Notes under the pieces: generated by a model
Databases searched by the model: none
Told to the model about the DNA's origin: nothing
Seen by the model: only the letters and a program-made list of their open reading frames with translations
Part shown: positions 1-5,722 of the stretch, one piece after another
Layout of the letters: each line of letters begins with the position of its first letter
Numbering within the stretch: position 1 is the stretch's first letter
NCBI GenBank assembly: GCA_001303665.1
Contig: LJUF01000169.1
Location: forward strand, 1 to 7,331
Origin: Phycisphaerae bacterium SM23_33
Lineage (GTDB): Bacteria; Planctomycetota; Phycisphaerae; SM23-33
Direction of reading: 5' to 3'
Length of the DNA stretch: 7,331 bases
Program-made: the position numbers and the translations under genes

Positions 1-1698
1 CAGGGTATTGTCGCCGACATTGACCGTCACGGCGCTGCCGCCGCAATCGAGCTCGCCTTCTACGTCCAGCCCGCCGGTGATCTCCAGCGCCCCGCCGGCG
101 AACTCATATCGGCCCGGTCTGCCGATGGAAAGGTAGCTTGTGACGTTTGTCCCGCCCGTCTGATGGAAAAGAGCCTCGCCTTCCCCACCGATGTGTTCCT
201 CCCCTGCCCAGACCCGACCTCCGCTCAGCTCATAGGTGCCCCGGGAACGGAAGCCCCGGGCCAGATAAAGGCCTCCCCGGACGGTGTTGCTTCCGCCCGT
301 TTGGCGGAACACTCCGGCGCCTTCCTCCCCGATATGCTCCTCTCCAGAACACAGTTCAGCCTGGCCGCTCAGTTCGTACGTTCCCGATCCGTCACGGCCT
401 CCCAGGCGCAGGGCGGAATCAACGCTGTTTCTTCCGGCGGTGTGGACAAAAAGCCCTGTGCCCCAATCACCGACCCATTCGAATCCGGCAGAAAGCTGGG
501 CGTTGCCGCTCAACTCGTAGGTCCCGGCCCCACCGCAGTCGGCCAGGACGAGACCGTAACTGGCCGTGTTGGTGCCGCCGGTATGCCGGAACACCCCCGT
601 CCCGAGGTAGGCGACACGTTGGAAGGGGCACTGGAGTTGCCCCCCGCTCAGTTGGTATGTTCCCGACCCTCCTGCGCCGTAGCCCAGATGCAGGCTTTCT
701 GCAGCCTTGTTAGTTCCGCCGCTCTGGATGAACGTGCCCGTCCCCTCCGAGCCAATCGACTCCGTGGGACACGACAGATCCCCCGCGCTCAGTTCGTATA
801 CGCCAGAAGATCCCTGCCCGCCGGCCACGCTCAGATAGCTCCCCACCGTGTTTTCCCCGCCAGCCTGAGTGAAGCGGCCCCCGCCCGCGGAGCCCACATA
901 TTCCCTGTCGGCCGACAGGCTGGCGCCGGCGACCACGCCGCTGGGGCTGCCCTCGACGATCAGCTTCCCGGACCCCAGATCCACGTTCCCGCCAACGCAC
1001 ACGGTCACGCCGTCGTGCAGGGTCATGCCGCCTCCACCGCTGGCGGAAATGGAGCCGGCGCAGACGACATGGTCGTCGATGTCTCCCCTTCCGCCAAACC
1101 CTTGGCCCAGGGCGACCACCAGGGTCTGGCCAGCCTGATGCATCATTCCCAGTGTGCTGAAGCTGCCGAACAGGTCGGAGGGATGGGCCCCGACGGCGTA
1201 GATCGTCAGCGAATTGGCCCCGACCGCCAGTGTGGCCTGGCCGGCGTTGAGCACGGTTCCCTTCGCCAGGTTGACCAAGACATTGTCGCCGCTGAGGTCA
1301 TATGTCCCCAGCGAGGCCTGGCTGTTGCCTAGGTAGAGTTTGCCTTCGACGGCATTGGTGCCGCCGGTCTGTATGAACCGGCCCGTCCCGTTGTAGCCCA
1401 GATAGTGGCTACACTTGGACGAGAGTGTTCCACCGCTGAGTTCGACGGCGCCGGCGTCGCTGGCGTTATACCCCAGGTACAACCATTCCGCTTGCGCGCT
1501 GCCTTCCTGGACCTTGGCAGTTCCGGCGTTGTCGATGTAGGCATAGTCGGCCGGGCCGGGGACGCCGGCGGTCCAGTTGGCCGGGTCGAACCAGTCGCCC
1601 GGCGTGGCCGGGTCGTGCTGCCACCAGGTCTGCGCGGCAAAGGCCGGCACCAGGGCGAAGTCCAGGCACAAGCACGCTGCGAACAATAGCCGAGACAT
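1..1698 (-). CDS. Secreted ELSGG-type beta-repeat protein (3' end outside window)
   Basis: The frame is open from the ATG at 1698 to base 1 with no stop: 566 codons, C-terminus missing. The start has a strong AAGGAGAAGGA site just upstream. Residues 1-22 look like a signal peptide (MSRLLFAACLCLDFALVPAFA, cut near AFA-A), though an Asp at about 13 interrupts the hydrophobic core. Residues 23-65 hold a WFDPANWTAGVPG segment common at the start of planctomycete and verrucomicrobial secreted repeat proteins. YELSGG-like motifs follow at residues 86, 134, 302, 349, 395, 442, 490 and 532, alternating with G(T/A)GxFxQTGGTN and LxLGxxxGxSGTY. Between about 140 and 285 is a repeat-free, glycine-rich part (AGQTLVVALGQGFGG, LGSGKLIVEG). 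Such proteins usually end in a PEP-CTERM, dockerin or similar anchor, which cannot be seen here. The role is probably extracellular or surface-structural; no catalytic motif is visible. The repeat family is recognised from memory, and the function is inferred. Confidence 0.85.
   Translation of the reverse strand, partial: MSRLLFAACLCLDFALVPAFAAQTWWQHDPATPGDWFDPANWTAGVPGPADYAYIDNAGTAKVQEGSAQAEWLYLGYNASDAGAVELSGGTLSSKCSHYLGYNGTGRFIQTGGTNAVEGKLYLGNSQASLGTYDLSGDNVLVNLAKGTVLNAGQATLAVGANSLTIYAVGAHPSDLFGSFSTLGMMHQAGQTLVVALGQGFGGRGDIDDHVVCAGSISASGGGGMTLHDGVTVCVGGNVDLGSGKLIVEGSPSGVVAGASLSADREYVGSAGGGRFTQAGGENTVGSYLSVAGGQGSSGVYELSAGDLSCPTESIGSEGTGTFIQSGGTNKAAESLHLGYGAGGSGTYQLSGGQLQCPFQRVAYLGTGVFRHTGGTNTASYGLVLADCGGAGTYELSGNAQLSAGFEWVGDWGTGLFVHTAGRNSVDSALRLGGRDGSGTYELSGQAELCSGEEHIGEEGAGVFRQTGGSNTVRGGLYLARGFRSRGTYELSGGRVWAGEEHIGGEGEALFHQTGGTNVTSYLSIGRPGRYEFAGGALEITGGLDVEGELDCGGSAVTVNVGDNTL
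80..930 (-). repeat. Tandem 46-48-residue beta repeats within the secreted protein
   Basis: Six consecutive units lie in this stretch. The E, Q or equivalent residue of the motif Y(E/Q)(L/F)(S/A)(G/A)G falls at codon positions 795, 654, 516, 375, 231 and 105. Successive spacings are 47, 46, 47, 48 and 42 residues (141, 138, 141, 144 and 126 bases). Within a unit the order is GTYELSGG, a variable strand, E(H/Y/S)(I/V)G, GTGxFxQTGGTN, then LxLG. Two more copies lie further upstream in the gene (codons at 1443 and 1299, 48 residues apart). Nucleotide identity between units is modest, so these are old protein-level repeats and not recent DNA duplications. The regular spacing suggests a stacked beta-solenoid, which is an inference. 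Confidence 0.75.
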
Positions 1699-1982
1699 GA
1701 TCCTTCTCCTTTCCACACGGCCTCCTGCGCGCCGAGCCCGCGCCCCCCTCACGAGCGGCGGCGCGGACCGACTCACTATCGGCACGCGATCGGGGCCAGC
1801 GTTCTGGGCGGGGATGGGTCAGGCGTCCGGCGGTACCGAAAGGATGATGGCGTTGCCTTCCCGTCGCGTCTGATCTTCCCCGCAGCTTGCCGGCACCCGC
1901 TCGGCCCGAGGGCCTACGCGGTCACCTCGCCGCGACCAGGAGCCCCTGCGCGGCATCCACGTTCTGATCTGACCAACGGATT
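1699..1982 (-). other. Long untranslated leader of the repeat-protein gene
   Basis: No convincing gene lies between the repeat-protein start at 1698 and the end of the next gene at 2087. Open frames here have no ribosome site or recognisable product. If the proposed promoter at 1990-2018 is right, transcription starts near 1983 and leaves a leader of about 285 bases. The leader is GC-rich and has small self-complementary spots, for example GGCC-CTCG-GGCC near 1905-1916. I could not match it to a known riboswitch. Its last bases carry the AAGGAGAAGGA ribosome site at 1701-1711. Confidence 0.4.
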
Positions 1983-1989
1983 ATGTACA

Positions 1990-2018
1990 ATTGTCCGCCA
2001 GGCCGGGGAAAAAGTCAA
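1990..2018 (-). promoter_or_regulatory. Putative sigma-70-type promoter for the repeat-protein gene
   Basis: On the minus strand there is a TTGACT -35 box (2018-2013, 5 of 6 to consensus), a spacer of exactly 17 bases, and a GACAAT -10 box (1995-1990, 4 of 6). A second possible -10, CATAAT, lies a few bases further down, but its spacing to TTGACT is too long. This AT-richer patch stands out in a GC-rich gap. It lies after the end of the upstream gene and points at the repeat-protein gene. The call rests on the sequence pattern only. Confidence 0.45.
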
Positions 2019-2086
2019 GGCCGCTCGTCTGGATTTCCCCAACGTCACAAGGCCTGACTGATTCAAGGCTTGTGGCCTTGGGCGTG

Positions 2087-2830
2087 TTACCCGCGGCGGC
2101 GGAGCGGCATTTGCACCATGGGCCTGATGCCGTAGCGGGTCGCCATGCCGGACTTGGGCACGGGAATGCTCGTCGGCAGGGCGATCTGCCCCGACAGCCT
2201 CACCAGCAGCCGCAGCCTTGTTCCCGCCGCGGACCTGGCGGCGCGGGCGGCGGCGAGGCTCTTTGCGTCGCCCGCCCACTCGGCTTGGGACGCCGCCTCC
2301 TCCGCGGCGGCCAGGGCCCCCTGGGCCGCGGACATCTGCTGATTCAACGCCATGACGGCGGCAAGGCCAAGCTGCTTCAAGCGATCCACGAGCGGCCGCC
2401 TGGTGCGGCTCTCGATGGCGGCGACGGCCGACCAGGCTCGGGCGGCGACCTCCAGGTCCCCACTGTCAGAGATGGCCCGAAGTGCGCCCAGCGCCGCCGG
2501 GCCGATCCGGATCAACTCCGTCGAGGCCGCCTCCCGCTGGGCGTACCTCTGGGACCCGAGCCGCCGGATCAGCGATCTGAGCCTGGCCTTCAGCTCGGCG
2601 GCGGGCTCGGTCGCATCCACCGGCGCCGCGTACTGCCGGACCAGCGCCGCGGCCCGCTCCATCTGCCTGGCGTCAACCGCCGGCTGAACCCCGCCCGGCG
2701 GGAACGGCACCACGCCATACGCCGGCTGCGGCACAGCCCTCACCTGGCCCCGAACCACCTGCGCCAACGCGCAGATCACTCCGGCGATCCACCAAATCCA
2801 ACTGGTCGTCCTGGCGGCGAACCTGGCCAT
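2087..2830 (-). CDS. Exported HEAT-like protein with YG(V/I)xP motifs; candidate radical SAM partner
   Basis: This protein has 247 residues. The ATG at 2830 has an AGGAG site ending 10 bases upstream, and a TGA in another frame sits just before that. Residues about 10-26 (SWIWWIAGVICALAQVV) form a signal or membrane segment. The Cys at 20 is not in a good lipobox, because the residue before it is Ile. Directly after comes a Pro-rich segment, VPQPAYGVVPFPPGGVQP (about 33-50). Residues about 75-142 resemble the short HEAT-like repeat common in planctomycete proteins (RYAQREAASTELIRIGPAALGALR, then DLEVAARAWSAVAAIE). Residues about 146-210 are Ala-rich and probably helical or coiled-coil. The tail has a second similar motif, TRYGIRPMVQMP. 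The first 158 bases overlap the reading frame of the radical SAM gene. No enzymatic motif is visible. It is probably periplasmic or membrane-anchored; a role as radical SAM substrate or partner is inferred from position and the YG motifs. Confidence 0.7.
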   Translation of the reverse strand: MARFAARTTSWIWWIAGVICALAQVVRGQVRAVPQPAYGVVPFPPGGVQPAVDARQMERAAALVRQYAAPVDATEPAAELKARLRSLIRRLGSQRYAQREAASTELIRIGPAALGALRAISDSGDLEVAARAWSAVAAIESRTRRPLVDRLKQLGLAAVMALNQQMSAAQGALAAAEEAASQAEWAGDAKSLAAARAARSAAGTRLRLLVRLSGQIALPTSIPVPKSGMATRYGIRPMVQMPLRRRG

Positions 2831-3965
2831 CGCGGTAGCTCTCCTGGTCAGACCACTGCCCCAGATCGCGCCCCTTGAGCATCCGATAGTGACACATGCG
2901 AGGCTGCTGGGTCTGCCAATCCCAAAGGTGAAGCGAGCCCCCCTCGCAGTATTTCCAGTACCGGCAGGCGGCGCACGGCCCCTTGCGGTAAGTGGACTCC
3001 CGGTCCCGGTAGCGCTGGAACCGCGTATTCCACACCGTCCGGAACCGCTCCGTCCGGGCGTCGCCCTCGACCATGTGCCGCTCCAGCGAGGGGCACGCCC
3101 CGATCTTGCCGTCGTGCAGGATGCTGCCGATGTGCACGCCGGCCGGGCAGTGAAAGTAGTAGTCCCGCACCCGGCCTTCGTACTTCAGCCCCAGAAAGCC
3201 GGACTCCTCGAAGGTCACCGGCATGCCCCCGATCTGCCGCTCGCGCACGACGAAATCGAGCATCTTCGCCATTTGCTCCCGGCTGAGCAGCAGCTCCCGG
3301 TTGGCCGGGTCCTTCATCCGCCCGATGGGGTCCACCATCAGCAGCCGCCACTCGCCCACGGCCATGCCGGCGAAGCGGTCGTACATCTCCTCCAGCATGT
3401 CCACGTTGCCGGAGTGCACGACGGTGGTCACCTGCACGCACTCCAGGAAGCGGGCCTTGTGAATCAGCAGCCTCAGGCCTCGCATGGCCTGCTCGTACGC
3501 CCGCCGCGAGCCGCGCAGCAGTGCGTGGGCCCGGGCGTCCCCGTCAATGGATACCGAAACGGTGTTCATCCCCGCCCGGGCCATCTGATCAATGGTCTGG
3601 CTGGTGATGAGCGTGCCGTTGGTGACCATGCCCCAGTAAAACCCCAGCCTGTGGGCCTCGGACATGACCTCGAAGAGGTCGCCCCGGGTGAGCGGCTCCC
3701 CGCCGGTGACGGCGATGGTGATCCCGGCGGCGCCGAAGTCCTCGGCGATCTCCCGGAAGATGCGCTTGACCTCGCCGCCGGGCAGGTCGCAGTCGCGGGC
3801 GGCCGCCGGCGAGCAGCGCGAGCCGCAGTGCCGGCAGGCGAGGTTGCACCCGAGGGTCGCCTCCCAGAACAGGTAGGTCAGCCGATGCTCGTGTTTTTCC
3901 CGGTCGAACTGGCGCTTGGCCCGGCTCAGGCTGCCCAGCGTGAGGCAATCGGCGATCAACCCCAT
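2673..3965 (-). CDS. Radical SAM/SPASM enzyme, rSAM/lipoprotein-system (TIGR04133-like) maturase
   Basis: The open frame has 430 residues. The ATG at 3965 has an AAAGGAAA site about 7 bases upstream. C40-x3-C44-x2-C47, in YLFWEATLGCNLACRHCG, is the radical SAM cluster motif, with GGEP at 88-91 for SAM binding and VSVSIDG at 136-142. The C-terminal half is SPASM-like, with cysteines at 273, 291, 331, 334, 340 and 358 for auxiliary Fe-S clusters. Position 344, Cys in many SPASM proteins, is Ser here (CEGGS), as I recall for the rSAM/lipoprotein family, whose members read YCEGxGMHL and end near CH. Radical SAM/SPASM enzymes usually modify peptides or proteins. Homology appears to end near residue 365. 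The last 50 or so residues lie in the shadow of the next gene and look like read-through, so the true length may be about 370. It is probably co-transcribed with the URO-D-like gene 58 bases upstream. The class is firm; the subfamily comes from remembered motifs. Confidence 0.88.
   Translation of the reverse strand: MGLIADCLTLGSLSRAKRQFDREKHEHRLTYLFWEATLGCNLACRHCGSRCSPAAARDCDLPGGEVKRIFREIAEDFGAAGITIAVTGGEPLTRGDLFEVMSEAHRLGFYWGMVTNGTLITSQTIDQMARAGMNTVSVSIDGDARAHALLRGSRRAYEQAMRGLRLLIHKARFLECVQVTTVVHSGNVDMLEEMYDRFAGMAVGEWRLLMVDPIGRMKDPANRELLLSREQMAKMLDFVVRERQIGGMPVTFEESGFLGLKYEGRVRDYYFHCPAGVHIGSILHDGKIGACPSLERHMVEGDARTERFRTVWNTRFQRYRDRESTYRKGPCAACRYWKYCEGGSLHLWDWQTQQPRMCHYRMLKGRDLGQWSDQESYRDGQVRRQDDQLDLVDRRSDLRVGAGGSGPGEGCAAAGVWRGAVPAGRGSAGG
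2841..2850 (-). promoter_or_regulatory. Stop-RBS junction (TGA then CCAGGAG) before the ATG at 2830
   Basis: Read on the minus strand, TGA (2850-2848) is followed at once by CCAGGAG (2847-2841), then 10 bases, then the ATG of the exported protein at 2830. This is the usual layout of the end of one operon gene and the start of the next. The TGA, however, is not in the frame of the radical SAM gene, which reads TCT GAC here. The ribosome site supports the ATG at 2830 as the start, in preference to a later start that would avoid the gene overlap. Confidence 0.6.
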
Positions 3966-4023
3966 CGTCCGTTTCCTTTCACTGGATTAGACGCGTGGGG
4001 CCGCCGCCGGTTCCTTCGTACCG

Positions 4024-5139
4024 TCACTCATATCGACCGTGCTTGTGGGCGGCCTCAAAGCAGGCGCGGTAGTTCTCAACTACCCGCGGGGGCAGCGGGT
4101 ACTGGATGGGGGCCGAGCTGGGCAGCAGCACGAACCGCCCGCCGGGAGCGGCGGCGGCGAGAACCTCCTTCACGCGGGCGTCAATCTGCTCGGGGGACAG
4201 CAGCTCCAGTTCGGTTGCCTGGAGGCCGCCCATCAGGCAGATGCGGCGGCCCAGGCGCGACTTGAGCTGCCGCATGCTGACGTCGGCGGTGCCTGCCGGC
4301 AGCACCTCCAGCGGCTCCAGCGCCGTCGGCGAAAGCTCGGCGATGCCGTCCATGATCTCGGCCAGCCGGCCGTGGCAGTGCAGCACCGAGAAGTTGCCCG
4401 ACTCGTTGACGATGCGGATCGGCTGGCGGTCGAAGTCCACCACCAGCTTGCCGAAGTGCTTGCCCGGGTTCAGCAGGGGCGCGCCGGCGTACTCCGGGCC
4501 CCAGAAGCGGACGCACACGCCCCTCACCTGCCCGCAGACCTTCCGCAGGCCGTCGTTGAGCCGCTGGGCCATCGCCTCCAGCATGGCCAGGATCAGCCCT
4601 TCGTCGGCCAGCAGCGTCATCACGAAGCGGTCGAAGTGGAACATGCCGCAGACCAGGCCCAGGGCGTCGCCCGGGCCCAGCAGCACCAGGCCTTCCTCGC
4701 CCAACTCGCGCTGGAGGTCGAGCACCTTCTGGACGTCCGGCTCAGTTGGGCGCGGCGGAAGCGACAGCCACTTCCGGCAGTCCTGCGGGGTCTCGATGAG
4801 CGGCTTGACCTGCCACCAGGTGATGTTGCCGGCCTCGCGGCGGGAGATGCCTTTCAGCTCTCCCCTGGGCGTGGCCAGGGTGGTGACGCGCTGCTGGGCG
4901 GCGGCCAGGTCGGCGCCGCCCTCCAGGACAACGTTGGGGTCGCCCACGGTGGTGCCGAAGTCCAGGCCGCAGTGGGCGAAGCTCTCGCCCATCCGCCGCT
5001 GCAGCTCGATCAAGGCGGCGTAGCCGGCGTCGCCGCGCGGCCGGTTGTCGTCCAGGTGGGAGAACTCATACAGGGTCACGCCGACGCGGTCGGCGGGCCT
5101 GCCCGTCAGGTGCGCGATCAAACGCTCTTTCGGCGTCAA
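4024..5139 (-). CDS. Uroporphyrinogen decarboxylase-like (URO-D/MtaA-CmuA superfamily) protein
   Basis: This protein has 371 residues from a TTG at 5139. The start MTPKERLIAHLTGRPADRVGV is the typical opening of this superfamily, and AGAGGAG lies 7 bases upstream. An in-frame extension to a TTG at 5187 would begin inside a hairpin and adds nothing conserved. Features of the family include HCHGRL at 254-259, TALEPLEVLPAG, RICLMGGLQATELELLSPEQID, and a C-terminal GGRFVLLPSSAPIQYPLPPRVVENY. True HemE makes coproporphyrinogen. Relatives such as MtaA and CmuA instead move methyl groups between corrinoid proteins and thiols, using a zinc site with H-x-C and a later Cys. Here the corresponding place reads H254-C255-H256, so the zinc or substrate site may differ. 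The protein is cytoplasmic. It is likely the first gene of a unit with the radical SAM gene. Family assignment is firm; it is unlikely to be the housekeeping HemE, and the reaction is unknown. Confidence 0.85.
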   Translation of the reverse strand: MTPKERLIAHLTGRPADRVGVTLYEFSHLDDNRPRGDAGYAALIELQRRMGESFAHCGLDFGTTVGDPNVVLEGGADLAAAQQRVTTLATPRGELKGISRREAGNITWWQVKPLIETPQDCRKWLSLPPRPTEPDVQKVLDLQRELGEEGLVLLGPGDALGLVCGMFHFDRFVMTLLADEGLILAMLEAMAQRLNDGLRKVCGQVRGVCVRFWGPEYAGAPLLNPGKHFGKLVVDFDRQPIRIVNESGNFSVLHCHGRLAEIMDGIAELSPTALEPLEVLPAGTADVSMRQLKSRLGRRICLMGGLQATELELLSPEQIDARVKEVLAAAAPGGRFVLLPSSAPIQYPLPPRVVENYRACFEAAHKHGRYE

Positions 5140-5146
5140 GGCCCGA

Positions 5147-5153
5147 CTCCTCT
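5147..5153 (-). promoter_or_regulatory. Ribosome-binding site that fixes the TTG start at 5139
   Basis: AGAGGAG on the minus strand lies 7 bases before the TTG at 5139. No comparable site precedes the in-frame TTG at 5187, and the protein encoded from 5139 starts where the URO-D superfamily normally starts. This decides the start. Confidence 0.7.
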
Positions 5154-5169
5154 CAACCCATCTTCCCGT

Positions 5170-5199
5170 AAGGCCCACGCATGGCAATGCGTGGGCTTT
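5170..5199. repeat. Near-perfect palindrome / hairpin between two minus-strand genes
   Basis: GCCCACGCAT (5173-5182) and ATGCGTGGGC (5187-5196) are perfect inverted copies around a GGCA loop. The stem extends outward through a G-T pair and two A-T pairs to about 13 pairs. It lies between the end of the DUF123-like gene (5213) and the start of the URO-D-like gene (5139). On the plus strand it is followed by TTTCCCC; on the minus strand by CCTTACGG, which is not a clean U-tract. It may slow or end transcription of the DUF123-like gene, or be a copy of a dispersed palindromic element. I recall similar GCCCACGCAT palindromes in planctomycete genomes but cannot verify copy number here. Confidence 0.65.
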
Positions 5200-5201
5200 C
5201 C

Positions 5202-5217
5202 CCTGACTCAGGTCAGG
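5202..5217. other. Short hairpin over the DUF123-like stop codon
   Basis: CCTGAC (5202-5207) and GTCAGG (5212-5217) are inverted copies around a TCAG loop. They span the TGA stop of the DUF123-like gene. The larger palindrome begins only 3 bases further on. Together they could form a two-hairpin end to that transcript. A 6-pair stem can occur by chance. Confidence 0.3.
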
Positions 5218-5611
5218 CGCCCGCGCAGATCAGGTGCGCCGGGCAGCCGCTTGCGCAATCGCTGCTGCCAAAGCCCTTTATCGCTGCCCGGCCGCCCCGG
5301 CGCAGGGCCGCCGCCACGAGGTCGCACTCGCGGCGGTCGGCCCAGGCGCGGACCGCCATCACTCGCGCCGCCGGGTGGGCCAGCAGATAATCAATGTGCC
5401 ATCGCCTGGGCTTGCGCCGGCGCAGGTGCCGGGCGACGCGGGCCGGCAGGGCGCGCCGGGCCGAGCCGCAATAGTAGTACACCCCCGCCGGCAGGCGCAC
5501 CCAGCCCAGTCGCCCCACCCTCACCCGGACGCACCGGGCCAGGCGTATCGTCAGCCGATACGCGCCGGCTGCCGGCAGGCGCTGCACGTCGCTTGGGCTC
5601 GGCAATGACAC
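5213..5611 (-). CDS. DUF123 / GIY-YIG-like domain protein
   Basis: This is a small protein of 132 residues. The GTG start at 5611 has AAGGAAG 4 bases upstream. It matches the DUF123 family, which is related to GIY-YIG nucleases, along its whole length: GAYRLTIRL near residue 16, RVGRLGWVRLPAGVYYYCGSA at about 31-51 (the YYYCGSA part resembles the second GIY-YIG strand), ARHLRRRKPRRWHIDYLL at about 60-77, a conserved Glu in RRECDLVAAAL, and GFGSSDCASGCPAHL at the end. DUF123 occurs alone or fused to endonuclease III in archaea and bacteria. A DNA-related role is suspected, but no activity is firmly established that I know of. Length and motif order are normal for a stand-alone copy. It lies divergently from ilvD and 73 bases before the URO-D-like gene. 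The hairpins in that gap make shared transcription uncertain. Confidence 0.85.
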   Translation of the reverse strand: MSLPSPSDVQRLPAAGAYRLTIRLARCVRVRVGRLGWVRLPAGVYYYCGSARRALPARVARHLRRRKPRRWHIDYLLAHPAARVMAVRAWADRRECDLVAAALRRGGRAAIKGFGSSDCASGCPAHLICAGA

Positions 5612-5668
5612 ATTTCTTCCTTGAAGGCCACGGACGGCCAGGCGCTGGGTTCATCCCGAATCGCCATG

Positions 5669-5677
5669 TGTTATAGT
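5669..5677 (+). promoter_or_regulatory. Extended -10 promoter element for ilvD
   Basis: TGTTATAGT (5669-5677) is an extended -10: TG, one base, then TATAGT (5 of 6 to consensus). No strong -35 is seen; TTCATC at 5650-5655 with a 16-base spacer is weak, which is tolerable with an extended -10. Transcription would start near 5684, leaving a leader of about 40 bases before the ilvD ATG. The 5612-5722 gap must also hold any promoter for the divergent DUF123-like gene. The reverse of this patch reads GATACTATAAC, but without a good -35. Confidence 0.5.
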
Positions 5678-5722
5678 ATCGGCTCGGATGAGAAACCGCC
5701 GGCACAATGCAGGAGAAACGAA

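Noticed and set aside
163..1332. 389-codon open frame on the plus strand
   Set aside because: It is antisense to the secreted repeat protein. It has no ribosome site and no recognisable domain, and arises from high GC opposite a repetitive gene.
1699..1982. Cobalamin or cyclic-di-GMP riboswitch in the repeat-protein leader
   Set aside because: Scattered GGUGCC- and GGGAAG-like bits are present, but the conserved core boxes of these riboswitches are not found in order.
2048..2080. CAAGGCC...GGCCTTG and CAAGGC-TTGTG-GCCTTG inverted repeats after the exported-protein gene as a terminator
   Set aside because: The stems are only 6-7 pairs, mutually exclusive, and not followed by a U-tract on the minus strand. 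A transcript end here is possible but not supported.
2769..2790. Lipobox around the Cys at residue 20 of the exported protein
   Set aside because: The residues before the Cys are Gly-Val-Ile. Ile at -1 is not accepted by the usual lipobox rule (Gly, Ala or Ser), so a plain signal or membrane segment is called.
2889..4265. 458-codon open frame on the plus strand
   Set aside because: It is antisense to the radical SAM gene, whose cysteine motifs and GGEP are unmistakable. The plus-strand translation has low-complexity composition only.
5140..5187. Extended start of the URO-D-like gene at TTG 5187
   Set aside because: It would start inside the palindrome, adds 16 non-conserved residues and has no ribosome site. 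TTG 5139 has AGAGGAG at 7 bases and a family-typical N-terminus.
4039..5676. 545-codon open frame on the plus strand
   Set aside because: It runs antisense across two well-supported genes and their gap. It is typical of GC-rich DNA where stops are rare in one antisense frame.
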